From Polaribacter vadi (GTDB lineage Bacteria > Bacteroidota > Bacteroidia > Flavobacteriales > Flavobacteriaceae), in contig NZ_JAHKQL010000026.1 of the NCBI RefSeq assembly GCF_018861005.1, positions 1 to 64,000 of the forward strand: 64,000 nt of DNA, given 5' to 3'. Position numbers and translations under genes: made by a program. Below, one piece after another: positions 36,197 to 46,105 of this stretch; position 1 is the stretch's first letter, and each line of letters begins with the position of its first letter. Under the pieces are notes generated by a model. It did not search any database, was not told where the DNA came from, and saw nothing but the letters and a program-made list of their open reading frames with translations.

Positions 36197-38620
36197 TTAT
36201 TTTAATGCTATTTTAATTTTTAATTCTTTATTTGGATTCCATTTTAACGGAATTGTAAGTGTATTTTCTTTTGATGAAATTCTTACTCTTTTACCATCAA
36301 CTTTTATCTTTTTAGGATTATAATTAAGGTTATGAATAATTAGTTTGATGTCTTTTTCTGAAGGATTCCAGTTTTTACCAAATTCAGCTTCAAAATCAAT
36401 TTCTAGATACTTTTTATCAAACTCTGCTTCAAATTCTAAAATTTCATAAGCGTCTTTTTCAAAGGCATTTGCTGTTAAACCATCATCATTATAAAACGTT
36501 CTTTCGGTTTCTTGTTTTGAAGTATTGTAATAATAATGAACCTCTAATTCATCTGCTTTGTAATTGTCTGTACTTTGCACTAGATCCGTCATTAAAATAA
36601 ATGCGCCTTCTCTTACATAAGTAGGAATGGAATTTTCTTGGACTTGAACACTTTTTGTTTGTCCTCCTTCAATTTTTTCATCTGTATAAAAGTTAATCCA
36701 ATTTGCAGTTTTTGGAAAATAAATATCTTTTGTTTTTACAGCATCTTTTAAAATGGGTGTAATTAAAAAATCTTTTCCCCATAAATAAGTTGTTGAATTT
36801 GTCATTAAATTTTTATCATCTTCTTCAAAGAAAATAGGACGCATTAAAGGCATTCCTTTTTGATTATTCTCGAATGCCAAATTGTAATTATAAGGCAATA
36901 ATTGATAACGTAATTCTATAGATTTTTTGGCTAACTTCTTAGCTTTATCACTTCTAAAAATAGGTTCACTTGGTACATCTTCTTGTGCGTGAGGTCTAAA
37001 AATTGGCTGAAAAACACCATATTGTAGCCAACGTGTGTATAAATTATCATCTAAATTGGCACCTGCAAATCCGCCTAAATCTGAGTGCATATATCCCAAG
37101 CCTTGCATCCCCATTTGTAAGGCAATTTCTGGTTGCGATTGCAAACCTCCCCAAGTTCTATTGACATCTCCAGACCAAGGAATCATTCCAAATCGCTGAG
37201 AACCAGCAGCTCCTGCTCGCATTAAAATAAAAGGTCTTTCTGTTGGGAATTCTTTTTGATAACCTTCAAAAATTAATTTCGCCCAATCATGACCATACAA
37301 ATTATGGATTTCATCTGCTTTTTGATTTTGGTTAAAAGTAACCCAAGAAGGCAATACTTCTGGCTCTCCTAAATCTCCCCAAAGTCCTTTTGCACCAAGA
37401 TTTAAAATCTCTTTGTAAATATTCCAGAACCAATCTTTTCCTTCTTTTTTATAAATATCAACAATGCTTGTGTTACCAAAATAGAAGTCATATTTTGCTG
37501 AATCTCCAATACTGTCTTTAGCCAAAATTCCTTTTTTATCTGCTTCTTTCCAATTTTTAGAATTGGATAAAACAAATGGCTCAGTAATTAATACTGTTTT
37601 TACGCCTTTGTCTTTTAAACGAGCAATCATTCCTTTCATATCTGGGAAAGAATCTTTATCAACTTCTAAATTCCCCATGGTTCCTTGTACTGTTTTTCCA
37701 AACCAATACAAATCTAAAATTACTGCATCTACAGGAATCTTTTCTTCTTGAAATTTTGCTATTGTAGCTTCTGTTTCTTGTTGAGAATGATATCCAAATC
37801 TACTTGAAAAATTCCCTAAAGTCCATCTTGGTGGTAAAGGTTGTTTTCCTGTTAAATTAGTATAATTTTCGATTAAATCTTGCCAAGTATCACCCACTAT
37901 AATTTGATACGTTTTTCGTCCAGAAATCGTTTCGTAAGTTAACGAATTGTCTTTTTTACTGTCTAAATCTAAATATCCAATTGGAGTATTGTCAAAATGA
38001 ATCATGTATTTTTTTGATGAAATCACTAACGGAATTGTAAAATTCATCAACTCAGATTTCGTTTCATAACCATAATGTGCTCGGTTGTACAAAGGCAATC
38101 TGTTTTCTCTTCTGTTCATTCCTAAAGCTCTTGCTCCTGTTCCATATAAAATCTCATCATTGGTTAAATTGAACTCGATTTTTTCGGTTTGATCTGTAAC
38201 AATATTTCCACTTACCAAATCTAAAGGAATGTGTTTGGATTTGTAATACCCTAGTTTTTCTGAGGTAATGACATCACCTTTAAATTTGTAAATTATTTGA
38301 AATGGATTATGTTTTATGTGGACTGAAATTCCATCCGTAGAGAAAATACTTTCCGTTTTTGAAACCACAGGAATTACTTCTACTTTTTTAGATTCTAAAA
38401 CAACTGCATGAGAGTTTTTTGTAAACGTTTCACCTAAAGGAATAAAAGATGTTTCTACAATTTTATCAGAATAAAATTTTAACAGATATTGACCATCATT
38501 TACATGAATTTCTAATCCGTTTTCAGTCTGTTTTACATTTTTAAAAATTCTATTTGAATTTTGTGCAATTGTAAAATTGACTAGAAAAAGAAATAAGAAA
38601 GGGATTATATATTTTTTCAT
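36197..38620 (-). CDS. GH31 alpha-glucosidase
   Basis: 807 residues with a cleavable signal peptide, so it is probably periplasmic. The GH31 barrel shows the nucleophile region GLWGDLGEPE (Asp416) and the acid/base region WSGDVNRTW (Asp485). An N-terminal galactose-mutarotase-like domain and C-terminal beta domains with a DUF5110-like tail complete the usual ~800-residue layout. It likely removes terminal alpha-linked glucose from maltodextrins. The spacer to the upstream esterase gene holds a REP-like palindrome. Confidence 0.93.
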   Translation of the reverse strand: MKKYIIPFLFLFLVNFTIAQNSNRIFKNVKQTENGLEIHVNDGQYLLKFYSDKIVETSFIPLGETFTKNSHAVVLESKKVEVIPVVSKTESIFSTDGISVHIKHNPFQIIYKFKGDVITSEKLGYYKSKHIPLDLVSGNIVTDQTEKIEFNLTNDEILYGTGARALGMNRRENRLPLYNRAHYGYETKSELMNFTIPLVISSKKYMIHFDNTPIGYLDLDSKKDNSLTYETISGRKTYQIIVGDTWQDLIENYTNLTGKQPLPPRWTLGNFSSRFGYHSQQETEATIAKFQEEKIPVDAVILDLYWFGKTVQGTMGNLEVDKDSFPDMKGMIARLKDKGVKTVLITEPFVLSNSKNWKEADKKGILAKDSIGDSAKYDFYFGNTSIVDIYKKEGKDWFWNIYKEILNLGAKGLWGDLGEPEVLPSWVTFNQNQKADEIHNLYGHDWAKLIFEGYQKEFPTERPFILMRAGAAGSQRFGMIPWSGDVNRTWGGLQSQPEIALQMGMQGLGYMHSDLGGFAGANLDDNLYTRWLQYGVFQPIFRPHAQEDVPSEPIFRSDKAKKLAKKSIELRYQLLPYNYNLAFENNQKGMPLMRPIFFEEDDKNLMTNSTTYLWGKDFLITPILKDAVKTKDIYFPKTANWINFYTDEKIEGGQTKSVQVQENSIPTYVREGAFILMTDLVQSTDNYKADELEVHYYYNTSKQETERTFYNDDGLTANAFEKDAYEILEFEAEFDKKYLEIDFEAEFGKNWNPSEKDIKLIIHNLNYNPKKIKVDGKRVRISSKENTLTIPLKWNPNKELKIKIALK

Positions 38621-38630
38621 ATGATTGATA

Positions 38631-38656
38631 CCTCAAAGGTTTTAAAACCTTGCAGG
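38631..38656. repeat. REP-like palindrome, copy 2
   Basis: A 26-base palindrome with the perfect core AAGGTTTTAAAACCTT flanked by CCT/AGG. It is similar to the elements at 34274 and 39647. Confidence 0.7.
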
Positions 38657-38665
38657 ATTTATAGT

Positions 38666-39631
38666 TTATTTTTTCAATAAAAAAGTCAATGGAATGTCTA
38701 TTCTTTGTTGCCAAGAAATTTCTGAATGATTGGTGCCTTCAAAAAATAAATTCTTATAATTTTCTGAAGTGTAACCATTATTTAGAAAAATAGCATCCAC
38801 TTTTGGTGCATATTGTGGGTAAAATTGATCTAACGTTTTGTTACCGTAATCAAAATAGATTTTATGTGTTTTTGCATCAGGAACATTGTTTTCTACATAC
38901 TTAAAAATTGATTCTGGCAAAGGATTATTTTTTACAGGTTGTGCACCCACCCAATGTGTAGAAATACATGCAGCGCCTTGAAAAACATCTGGATATTCTG
39001 AAATGGCATACATAGACATTAAACCACCCATAGAAGAACCTGCCACAAAAGTGTTTTCTTTATTGGTGTAAACAGCATAGGTTTTATCGATATAAGGTTT
39101 TAGTTCTTCTACTAAAAATTTCAAGTATTCATCTCCAGTTAAATCTGACAATTCCACATCATTATTCAAAAAACTTTTTACGAGTTCTAACTCTTTTTGG
39201 GTTAGAAAATTCATTGCTTTTTCTGGATACAAATCTAGCCATCTAATTTCAGCAATATTATGAATTGCCACTACAATAAAATCTTTGGTAACTCCATTTT
39301 TCATTAATTTTGAAGCCACTTCATCTATCTTCCATTCTTGTTTGTTCCAAGTCGTAGTTTCATCAAATAACATTTGGCCATCGTGCATGTATAAAACTGC
39401 ATATTTTTTTTCTTCGGAATAGTTTTCTGGCAACCAAACATCAACTGGTCTTGGTTTTATAAATTGACTTGTAAAAGAATCTACTCTTATTAATTTTCCT
39501 GCAGCTAAAGTTGTTGTTGATAATTCGTGTGCTTTTATTGCTGATTTTGATGATTCTTGCTTTTGATCTTTTTCAGTTTTATGACAAGAAATACAAATTG
39601 TGATTGCTAGTAAGATGAGTATTTTTTTCAT
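38666..39631 (-). CDS. Esterase D-like alpha/beta-hydrolase lipoprotein
   Basis: 321 residues with a lipobox (ICISCH). The family resembles putative esterases of the Fes/esterase D type (PF00756): YMHDGQMLFDE near the N-terminus, nucleophile motif AGSSMGGLMS, and a C-terminal His (GTNHSEISW). Its place inside an alpha-glucan operon suggests it removes acyl groups from sugars or acts on a related ester, but no substrate can be read from sequence. Confidence 0.83.
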   Translation of the reverse strand: MKKILILLAITICISCHKTEKDQKQESSKSAIKAHELSTTTLAAGKLIRVDSFTSQFIKPRPVDVWLPENYSEEKKYAVLYMHDGQMLFDETTTWNKQEWKIDEVASKLMKNGVTKDFIVVAIHNIAEIRWLDLYPEKAMNFLTQKELELVKSFLNNDVELSDLTGDEYLKFLVEELKPYIDKTYAVYTNKENTFVAGSSMGGLMSMYAISEYPDVFQGAACISTHWVGAQPVKNNPLPESIFKYVENNVPDAKTHKIYFDYGNKTLDQFYPQYAPKVDAIFLNNGYTSENYKNLFFEGTNHSEISWQQRIDIPLTFLLKK

Positions 39632-39646
39632 GGTTAAAAAATATAA

Positions 39647-39675
39647 ACCTTTCAGGTTTTAAAAACATAAAAGGT
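39647..39675. repeat. REP-like palindrome, copy 3
   Basis: A 29-base imperfect palindrome with ACCTTT/AAAGGT outer arms and a GGTTTT/AAAAC core, with two mismatches. It shares its pattern with the elements at 34274 and 38631. Confidence 0.65.
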
Positions 39676-39683
39676 CTTGTAAA

Positions 39684-41621
39684 TTAATTATTTTTTGTAC
39701 TTAAAATTACGCTTCCTTTTTCTGACAGCTGAATAGCATCTTTCCATAAAAAAGCTTCACCTGTAATGATATTTTTTAAAGTTTTACCTTCTAAACCAAC
39801 TTCTTTAAAACGTTTTAAATCGATACTAATTGGTTTGTCATTTTTATTAATGATATGCACTACAACCTCATCATTTAAAACTCTATACAGAAAATAAGTT
39901 CCCATAAAAGGTGCAAAATGAATTGTTTTTCCTTCTTGAATTGCCTTGCTATTTTTTCTATAATTTAAAACAGTTTTTACAAAATTTTGCATCGATTTTT
40001 GGTCTTTTGTTAAACCTAAACCTGTAAAAGCATTTACTTGATCACCATGCCAACCACCAGGAAAATCAGTTCTTATTAATCCATGATCTCCAGGATTTGC
40101 AGTGTCATCCATTAAAATTTCTGTTCCGTAATAAATTTGCGGAATTCTAGGTAAAATCAACATATAACCTAATGCCATTTTTGCATTTGCTACATCTTCT
40201 TTTACTTCTGTATATAACCTACTTTTATCATGATTGTCTAAGAAAATCATGATGTCTTTTGGAGAAGCATAATGAAAATCATTTGCCAAACCTTCGTATA
40301 ATTTTACTAAACCTTTGTCCCAAGATTCTTCTTCGTTAATTCCCTCTATAATTGCTTTTTCCATTGGGAAATCCATGGTAGATTTCAGATTCGATTCGTA
40401 ACCATCTTTGTTTTTAGCACCTTTTTGCCAATAACCTACTAATAAAGGATTGTAGCTCCATTCTTCGCCAACAATTGAAAAATTTGGATATTCTTTCATA
40501 ATTGCTCCTGCCCAATTTGCCATAAAATCTTTATCAGGATAAGGATATGTGTCTTGACGAATACCTCCTAAACCCAAAGTTTCTATCCACCAAATCGAAT
40601 TTTGAATGATATAGTTTGCCATAAACGGATTTCGCTGATTTAAATCTGGCATTGTAGCCACAAACCAACCTTCATTATTCCCTTTTCTATCGGCTTCTGA
40701 TGCATACAAATCTTGATTTGTAGTTCTTCTATGATTTGAGTTGATATTGGTTTTATAATTCCAATTCTCAATATTGTCCTCGTAGTTTTTTTGATGATTT
40801 ACCCAATCTTCAAAAGGCAAATCTTTCATCCACCAGTGTTCTAAACCACAATGATTTGCAACCTGATCCATAATTAATTTCATTCCTTTTTCCCTTAATT
40901 TATCAGCTAAATTTTTATAGTCAGATAAACTTCCAAAACGAGGATCTACTTTATAATAATCTGTAATTGCATACCCATGATACGAACCTTGGTACGTATT
41001 ATTTTCCAAAACAGGAGTTGGCCAAACTGTTGTAAAACCTAAATCTGAAATGTAATCTATTCCGTTGATAATTCCTTGTAAATCGCCTCCATGACGTTTG
41101 TACCCATCAGTTCTATCAATAGTAGTTTCGTTTAATTTTTGATTAATATCATTACTTTCATCAGCATTTGAAAAACGATCTGGAGTTATTAAATAAATGG
41201 CATCTGTACTGTTAAAACCTAAATATTCATCCGCAGTTTTTTGTCTTTGTTTTAACTCGTAAGTGTGTGTTTTTTTGGTTTGATCATCAAAAGTAAAAGT
41301 GATGTCAAATTTCCCTGATTTTGTAGTTGCATCAATATCTAAATCAAGAAATAAATAATTGTTGCTTTTTGCTTGGTTTACTTTTTTAATAGTAACTCCT
41401 GGGTAAGAAATTGATGGTTTAGATTGCCCAATATTTTCTTCTTTTACTAATAACTGGAGTGAAGTATTTTTCATATTTACCCACCAGTGAAGAGGTTCTA
41501 CTCTTTCTAAAAAAGTGTTAGAAACTGAAACTTCAGAAACATCTTTTTTGGTTTCTGTATTGTTACAGGAAATAAAAATGATTACTGATAATACTAAAAA
41601 AATATTTCTGAAATGTTTCAT
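39684..41621 (-). CDS. GH13 neopullulanase/cyclomaltodextrinase-like lipoprotein (SusA-like)
   Basis: 645 residues with a lipobox (IFISCN). An N-terminal cyclomaltodextrinase-type beta domain (about 30-130) precedes a GH13 barrel with MDQVANHC, GGIRQDTYPYP (nucleophile Asp), FSIVGEEWS (acid/base Glu) and LDNHDKSR (third Asp). This layout matches Bacteroides SusA, which hydrolyses short maltodextrins and cyclodextrins in the periplasm. Lipid anchoring is a difference from soluble SusA. It lies 19 bases after the GH65 gene. Confidence 0.9.
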   Translation of the reverse strand: MKHFRNIFLVLSVIIFISCNNTETKKDVSEVSVSNTFLERVEPLHWWVNMKNTSLQLLVKEENIGQSKPSISYPGVTIKKVNQAKSNNYLFLDLDIDATTKSGKFDITFTFDDQTKKTHTYELKQRQKTADEYLGFNSTDAIYLITPDRFSNADESNDINQKLNETTIDRTDGYKRHGGDLQGIINGIDYISDLGFTTVWPTPVLENNTYQGSYHGYAITDYYKVDPRFGSLSDYKNLADKLREKGMKLIMDQVANHCGLEHWWMKDLPFEDWVNHQKNYEDNIENWNYKTNINSNHRRTTNQDLYASEADRKGNNEGWFVATMPDLNQRNPFMANYIIQNSIWWIETLGLGGIRQDTYPYPDKDFMANWAGAIMKEYPNFSIVGEEWSYNPLLVGYWQKGAKNKDGYESNLKSTMDFPMEKAIIEGINEEESWDKGLVKLYEGLANDFHYASPKDIMIFLDNHDKSRLYTEVKEDVANAKMALGYMLILPRIPQIYYGTEILMDDTANPGDHGLIRTDFPGGWHGDQVNAFTGLGLTKDQKSMQNFVKTVLNYRKNSKAIQEGKTIHFAPFMGTYFLYRVLNDEVVVHIINKNDKPISIDLKRFKEVGLEGKTLKNIITGEAFLWKDAIQLSEKGSVILSTKNN

Positions 41622-41640
41622 AATTTCTATTAAAATATAA

Positions 41641-43932
41641 TTATTTTGGAGATACTGTTACTTGTTCTCCGTTTACTAAAATATTAATTGCTTTGGTTCC
41701 TTCTAATTCAAATTGAGTTCCATTTTGGCTAACATTAACCGTAATTACTTGTTGTCTAAAGTTTACTTTAAACGAGTAAGAATCCCATCCTTTAGGAATT
41801 TTTGGCGAAAAAGAAAGTGAATTATCTACAACTCTCATTCCTCCAAAACCTTCTACAATACTCATCCAAGTACCAGCCATAGATGTAATATGTAAACCTT
41901 CTTCTACTTCGTGATTGTAATCATCTAAATCTAAACGAGACGTTCTTAAATAGAAAGTATACGCTTGCTCCATTCTATCTAATTTTGCAGCTTGAATACT
42001 GTGTACACAAGGCGAAAGTGAACTTTCGTGAACTGTAAATGGCTCGTAAAAATCGAAATGACGCTCTAATTCTTCTGTAGAAAAATGATCTTCGAACATA
42101 TAAAAACCTTGCAAAGTATCTGCTTGTTTGATGTAAGGAGAACGTAAAATTCTGTCCCAACTCCATTTCTGATTAATTGGTCTTTGGCTCTGATCTAAAT
42201 CTGCAACAGTAATTAATTCTTTGTCTAAGAAACCATCTTGTTGTAAATAAACATTGTGCTTTTCAGAAAAAGGGAAGTACATATTATCAGCAACATTTTT
42301 CCAAGAAGCCAATTCTTCATCAGTAATATTTACTTTTTCTTTAATTCTGATATAATCAGAAATATGATCGATTTTAACAATATCAATATTTTCTAGGGCA
42401 TATTCTATACACCATTTTGCAATGTAATTTGTGTAGAAATTATTGTTGATGTTATTCTCGTACTCATTTGGCCCAGTTACGCCTAACATTACAAACTTGT
42501 CTTTATCCGTAGAAAAGTTTACTCTTTGATGCCAAAAACGTGCTATACCAATTAAAACTTCCAATCCTTTTTCTGGGATGTAAGTATAATCTTCTGTAAA
42601 ACGATGGTAATTATAAATAGCAAATGCGATGGCTCCATTTCTATGGATTTCTTCGAAAGTGATTTCCCATTCGTTATGGCATTCTTCACCATTCATAGTA
42701 ACCATTGGGTACAAAGCAGCTCCGTTTTTAAAACCCAATTTTTCTGCATTCTCAATCGCTTTTTCTAAATGATTATATCTGTACTCTAACAAAGTTCTTG
42801 CTACAGATTGATCTTTAGTTGCCATATAAAAAGGAATACAATAGGCTTCTGTATCCCAATAGGTACTTCCACCGTATTTTTCTCCTGTAAATCCTTTTGG
42901 CCCAATATTTAAAGATGCATCTGTACCTAAATAGGTCTGATTTAACTGAAAAATATTAAAACGAATACCTTGTTGCGCTTTTACATCACCTTCTATGGTG
43001 ATGTCTGACATGCTCCAGATTTTTGCCCAAGCTTCTTTTTGCATGGCTAATAAAGCATCGAAACCGAAACTTACAGCTTTATCTAAAGCTGTTTTTGCTG
43101 CAGCAACTAATTCGCTTTTATCGTGATTACGATCTACAACATATCCACCAAATTTATGAATGGAATAGGTTTGATTTTTCTTAATTTCTTGTTGATATTT
43201 ATTGGCTATAAAATTACTTGATTGCTCATTTGCGCTATTCGTTGTAATTTCATTACCATCAATAAATATTTTAGACTCCATAAAAGTGCACGTGTAAAAA
43301 TGTGTTTTCATGGTTCTTGCCTCTATAAAAGATTGGTGATTATCTTGAGAGATTCCTAAAACATCCCAAAATTGGTCATCCCAATTGGTATCTTCATTGG
43401 TAATACCTGCATCTAAATAAGGAATATAAGTGATGCTTACATCATTACTTAAAGGAGTAATATTGTAAGAAATGGCACCAATTTCATCTAAATCTAAACT
43501 TAAAAAACGTTTGGTTTCTACTTTAATTTTTACATCATTTTGTAAAACAGCCTCAAAACTTCTAGACAACCAACCCTCTTGCATGTTGAGCTCTCTTTTA
43601 AAGTTTACAACTTCTTTACAGGTATATAAATCTAATTTTTCATCGTTAATTAACACGTTAATTCCTATCCAGTTTGGTGCATTTAAAACTTTTGCAAAAT
43701 ATTCTGGATATCCGTTTTTCCACCATCCTACACGAGTTTTATCAGGATAATAAACCCCTGCAATATAACTTCCTTGAAAAGTTGGGCCTGTATATTCTTC
43801 TTCAAAATTGGCACGTTGTCCCATGGCTCCATTACCAATACTGAACAAACTTTCTGAAGATTTTACCATTTGTGAATCAAATCCTTCCTCTAGAATTGAC
43901 CACTCATTTGGTTGTATATAAACTTGATTCAT
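41641..43932 (-). CDS. GH65 maltose phosphorylase
   Basis: 763 residues with no signal peptide, hence cytoplasmic. It has the typical GH65 layout: an N-terminal beta-sandwich, an (alpha/alpha)6 barrel and a C-terminal beta domain. The catalytic segment ECHNEWEITFEEIHRN is the one characteristic of maltose phosphorylases and contains the acid Glu. The reaction is maltose + phosphate to glucose + beta-glucose 1-phosphate. It lies 1 base downstream of the beta-phosphoglucomutase gene, which consumes the product. Trehalose or kojibiose phosphorylase is less likely, given the motif and locus. Confidence 0.92.
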   Translation of the reverse strand: MNQVYIQPNEWSILEEGFDSQMVKSSESLFSIGNGAMGQRANFEEEYTGPTFQGSYIAGVYYPDKTRVGWWKNGYPEYFAKVLNAPNWIGINVLINDEKLDLYTCKEVVNFKRELNMQEGWLSRSFEAVLQNDVKIKVETKRFLSLDLDEIGAISYNITPLSNDVSITYIPYLDAGITNEDTNWDDQFWDVLGISQDNHQSFIEARTMKTHFYTCTFMESKIFIDGNEITTNSANEQSSNFIANKYQQEIKKNQTYSIHKFGGYVVDRNHDKSELVAAAKTALDKAVSFGFDALLAMQKEAWAKIWSMSDITIEGDVKAQQGIRFNIFQLNQTYLGTDASLNIGPKGFTGEKYGGSTYWDTEAYCIPFYMATKDQSVARTLLEYRYNHLEKAIENAEKLGFKNGAALYPMVTMNGEECHNEWEITFEEIHRNGAIAFAIYNYHRFTEDYTYIPEKGLEVLIGIARFWHQRVNFSTDKDKFVMLGVTGPNEYENNINNNFYTNYIAKWCIEYALENIDIVKIDHISDYIRIKEKVNITDEELASWKNVADNMYFPFSEKHNVYLQQDGFLDKELITVADLDQSQRPINQKWSWDRILRSPYIKQADTLQGFYMFEDHFSTEELERHFDFYEPFTVHESSLSPCVHSIQAAKLDRMEQAYTFYLRTSRLDLDDYNHEVEEGLHITSMAGTWMSIVEGFGGMRVVDNSLSFSPKIPKGWDSYSFKVNFRQQVITVNVSQNGTQFELEGTKAINILVNGEQVTVSPK

Positions 43933-43933
43933 A

Positions 43934-44587
43934 TTAATTTTCTATTAAATCTTTAATAAAACGAGTACTGATTTCTGTAAAATCATTAAAATTGAATTGC
44001 GCTTCAGAAAGCACATTTTTATCTCCAATACCAATACTTATCATTTTTGCAGCATTGGCTGCTTGTATACCTGCAACTGCATCTTCAAAAACCACACAAT
44101 CATTAGCATTTACCCCTAACTGCTGTGCAGCTAATAAAAATACTTCTGGATTTGGTTTTGCTTTAGTAACATGATTACCATCTACAATTGCATCAAAATA
44201 AGGTAACAAACCAACTTTTTCTAAAATGGGTTTTGCATTTTTACTTGCAGAACCTAAAGCAATTGGTATGTTATTTTCCTTTAAATATTCTAATATTTTT
44301 GGTACATCAGGTAGTATTTCTGATGCATCCATATTTTTTATAAATTCTAAATAATCGACATTTTTGTCAATCATCCATTTATCAAATTCTTCTTGTGTTG
44401 CTTCTCTTTTACCTATTTCTAATAAAATTTCTAAACAGCGTTTTCTACTAACACCTTTAAAAAGTTCGTTTTGTTCTTCAGTAAATTTGAAACCTAATTG
44501 GTTAGCTAATTTTTTCCAAGCTAAATAATGGTATTTGGCAGTGTCTACGATTACACCATCCAAATCAAAAATAAATCCTTTTTTCAT
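43934..44587 (-). CDS. pgmB: Beta-phosphoglucomutase
   Basis: 217 residues of the HAD superfamily. The N-terminal motif FDLDGVIVDTAKYHYLAW carries the nucleophile Asp8 and the acid/base Asp10. LGSASKNAK and FEDAVAGIQAA complete the catalytic loops. It interconverts beta-glucose 1-phosphate and glucose 6-phosphate. Its position directly upstream of GH65, with a 1-base gap, strongly supports the assignment. It lies 8 bases downstream of the MFS transporter gene. Confidence 0.95.
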   Translation of the reverse strand: MKKGFIFDLDGVIVDTAKYHYLAWKKLANQLGFKFTEEQNELFKGVSRKRCLEILLEIGKREATQEEFDKWMIDKNVDYLEFIKNMDASEILPDVPKILEYLKENNIPIALGSASKNAKPILEKVGLLPYFDAIVDGNHVTKAKPNPEVFLLAAQQLGVNANDCVVFEDAVAGIQAANAAKMISIGIGDKNVLSEAQFNFNDFTEISTRFIKDLIEN

Positions 44588-44595
44588 CTTAATTT

Positions 44596-45966
44596 CTAAA
44601 TTTCTTCTTGATAACTAATTGCATTTTTGTTTGTAATTAATAAATTACAAAACCCTGCTATTACTAGACTAATACCTGCAATAGTCATTGCATTTATAGC
44701 TTCTTCTCCTAATAAATTCGATACATAATTGATACCTCCTAAAGCTGCGATAATTTGAGGAATTACGATAAACATGTTAAAAATCCCCATAATAACTCCC
44801 ATTTTTTTAGGATCTACAGAACTAGACAACATTGCATATGGCATAGATAAAATACTACCCCAAGCAAAACCTATTAATACAAAACAGTATTTTAAAGTTT
44901 CTGGAGAAGCATAATTCATCATAATAAAACCAATACCACCTAACATTAAAGAAAAAAGATGTACATACTTTCTGTTGATATTTCTTTTTGATGTGTAAAG
45001 TGTTAATAGTAATGCAAATACCATAGATGATAAGCCGTAAATACCCATAGCTGAACCCACTGAATTTGAGGATTCTTGAAATTTAGTATTGGCTATTTTA
45101 AATGCTTCTGCTTGTAAAGTATCTGTCATATTATATGCAGATTCTATTGGAGCAGGATTATGAAAAACATGTTCTGTTAATGCAGGGTTTGCCATAGACC
45201 ACATTGTAAAAAAAGCGAACCAAGAAAAGAATTGGATAACCCCAAGTTTTTTCATAGTTGTTGGCATACTCCCTATATTGTTTAAAATATCTGGAATAAA
45301 ATTATTCTTTTTTGCCTTTTCTTTCTCAAACTCCTCCATATCTTCAGGCGGATATTCATCTGTTGTAAAAACAGTGTAAAGAATACTTGCCAAAAAAACG
45401 AAAGCACCAATTGCGAAAGCTACTTTTACAGACATAGGAACTACACCTGATCCTGCTTCGTTACTTACTCCAAATTGAGAAACCATCCAAGGTAAATTAC
45501 TTGCAACCCATGTACCAATACCTATAATTAAGGTTTGTACAACAAAACCATAAGATCTTTGAGATTGTGGTAATTTATCTGCAACTAAGGCTCTAAATGG
45601 CTCCATAGAAACATTAATAGAAGCATCTAAAATCCATAGAAAACCTGCAGCTACCCATAATGCTGGAGAATGAGGTACAAAAAATAAAGCTAGTGAGCTT
45701 AAAATTGCACCCACTAAAAAATAAGGTCTTCTTCTACCCCATTTTGCACTCCAAGTTCTATCGCTCATATAACCAATAATTGGTTGTACAAGTAGACCTG
45801 TTAAGGGAGCTGCAATCCAGAGTAAAGGAATATCTTCTTTACCTGCACCTAAAGTTTGAAAAATTCTTGACATAAATCCACCTTGTAGGGCGAATCCAAA
45901 TTGTATTCCTAGAAACCCAAAACTCATGTTCCAGATTTGCCAGAAGCTTAATTTACGCTTTTCCAT
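44596..45966 (-). CDS. MFS sugar transporter (maltose type)
   Basis: 456 residues with about 12 hydrophobic helices. Motifs such as MSDRTWSAKWGRRRPY in the second loop fit the GPH/SLC45-like MFS group that includes maltose transporters of alpha-glucan loci. It is the first gene of the leftward operon and probably moves maltose or maltodextrins across the inner membrane by cation symport. The leader upstream holds a 7-bp inverted repeat (45989-46008) and a -7 box (46060-46067). Confidence 0.88.
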   Translation of the reverse strand: MEKRKLSFWQIWNMSFGFLGIQFGFALQGGFMSRIFQTLGAGKEDIPLLWIAAPLTGLLVQPIIGYMSDRTWSAKWGRRRPYFLVGAILSSLALFFVPHSPALWVAAGFLWILDASINVSMEPFRALVADKLPQSQRSYGFVVQTLIIGIGTWVASNLPWMVSQFGVSNEAGSGVVPMSVKVAFAIGAFVFLASILYTVFTTDEYPPEDMEEFEKEKAKKNNFIPDILNNIGSMPTTMKKLGVIQFFSWFAFFTMWSMANPALTEHVFHNPAPIESAYNMTDTLQAEAFKIANTKFQESSNSVGSAMGIYGLSSMVFALLLTLYTSKRNINRKYVHLFSLMLGGIGFIMMNYASPETLKYCFVLIGFAWGSILSMPYAMLSSSVDPKKMGVIMGIFNMFIVIPQIIAALGGINYVSNLLGEEAINAMTIAGISLVIAGFCNLLITNKNAISYQEEI

Positions 45967-45988
45967 TATCGTAATTATTAGATTATAC

Positions 45989-46008
45989 GATAAGTGCTTA
46001 GACTTATC
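45989..46008. promoter_or_regulatory. Inverted repeat in the leader of the leftward operon
   Basis: GATAAGT (45989-45995) and ACTTATC (46002-46008) pair perfectly around a 6-base loop, 23 bases before the MFS start codon. This could be an operator or a leader hairpin. Confidence 0.45.
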
Positions 46009-46059
46009 AATTAATAAATTTTGTGGAATGTAATTTATTGATAAATCTTAATAATGTAA

Positions 46060-46067
46060 CAAAGATA
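46060..46067 (-). promoter_or_regulatory. -7 box of the leftward MFS-pgmB-GH65 operon
   Basis: The minus strand reads TATCTTTG, a full match to TAnnTTTG. No TTG lies at the ideal -33 distance, so the promoter may need an activator. The 23-bp palindrome at 46072-46094 is just upstream. Confidence 0.5.
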
Positions 46068-46071
46068 TATT

Positions 46072-46094
46072 ATTTTTATCAAGTTGATAAAAAT
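46072..46094. promoter_or_regulatory. Perfect 23-bp palindrome upstream of the leftward operon
   Basis: Eleven-base arms are perfectly complementary about a central G at 46083. The core is TTATCA-AGT-TGATAA. The same TTATCA-N3-TGATAA pattern recurs at 47223-47237 in the susC promoter, which suggests a shared regulator. Confidence 0.6.
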
Positions 46095-46105
46095 GAATAC
46101 AAAAT

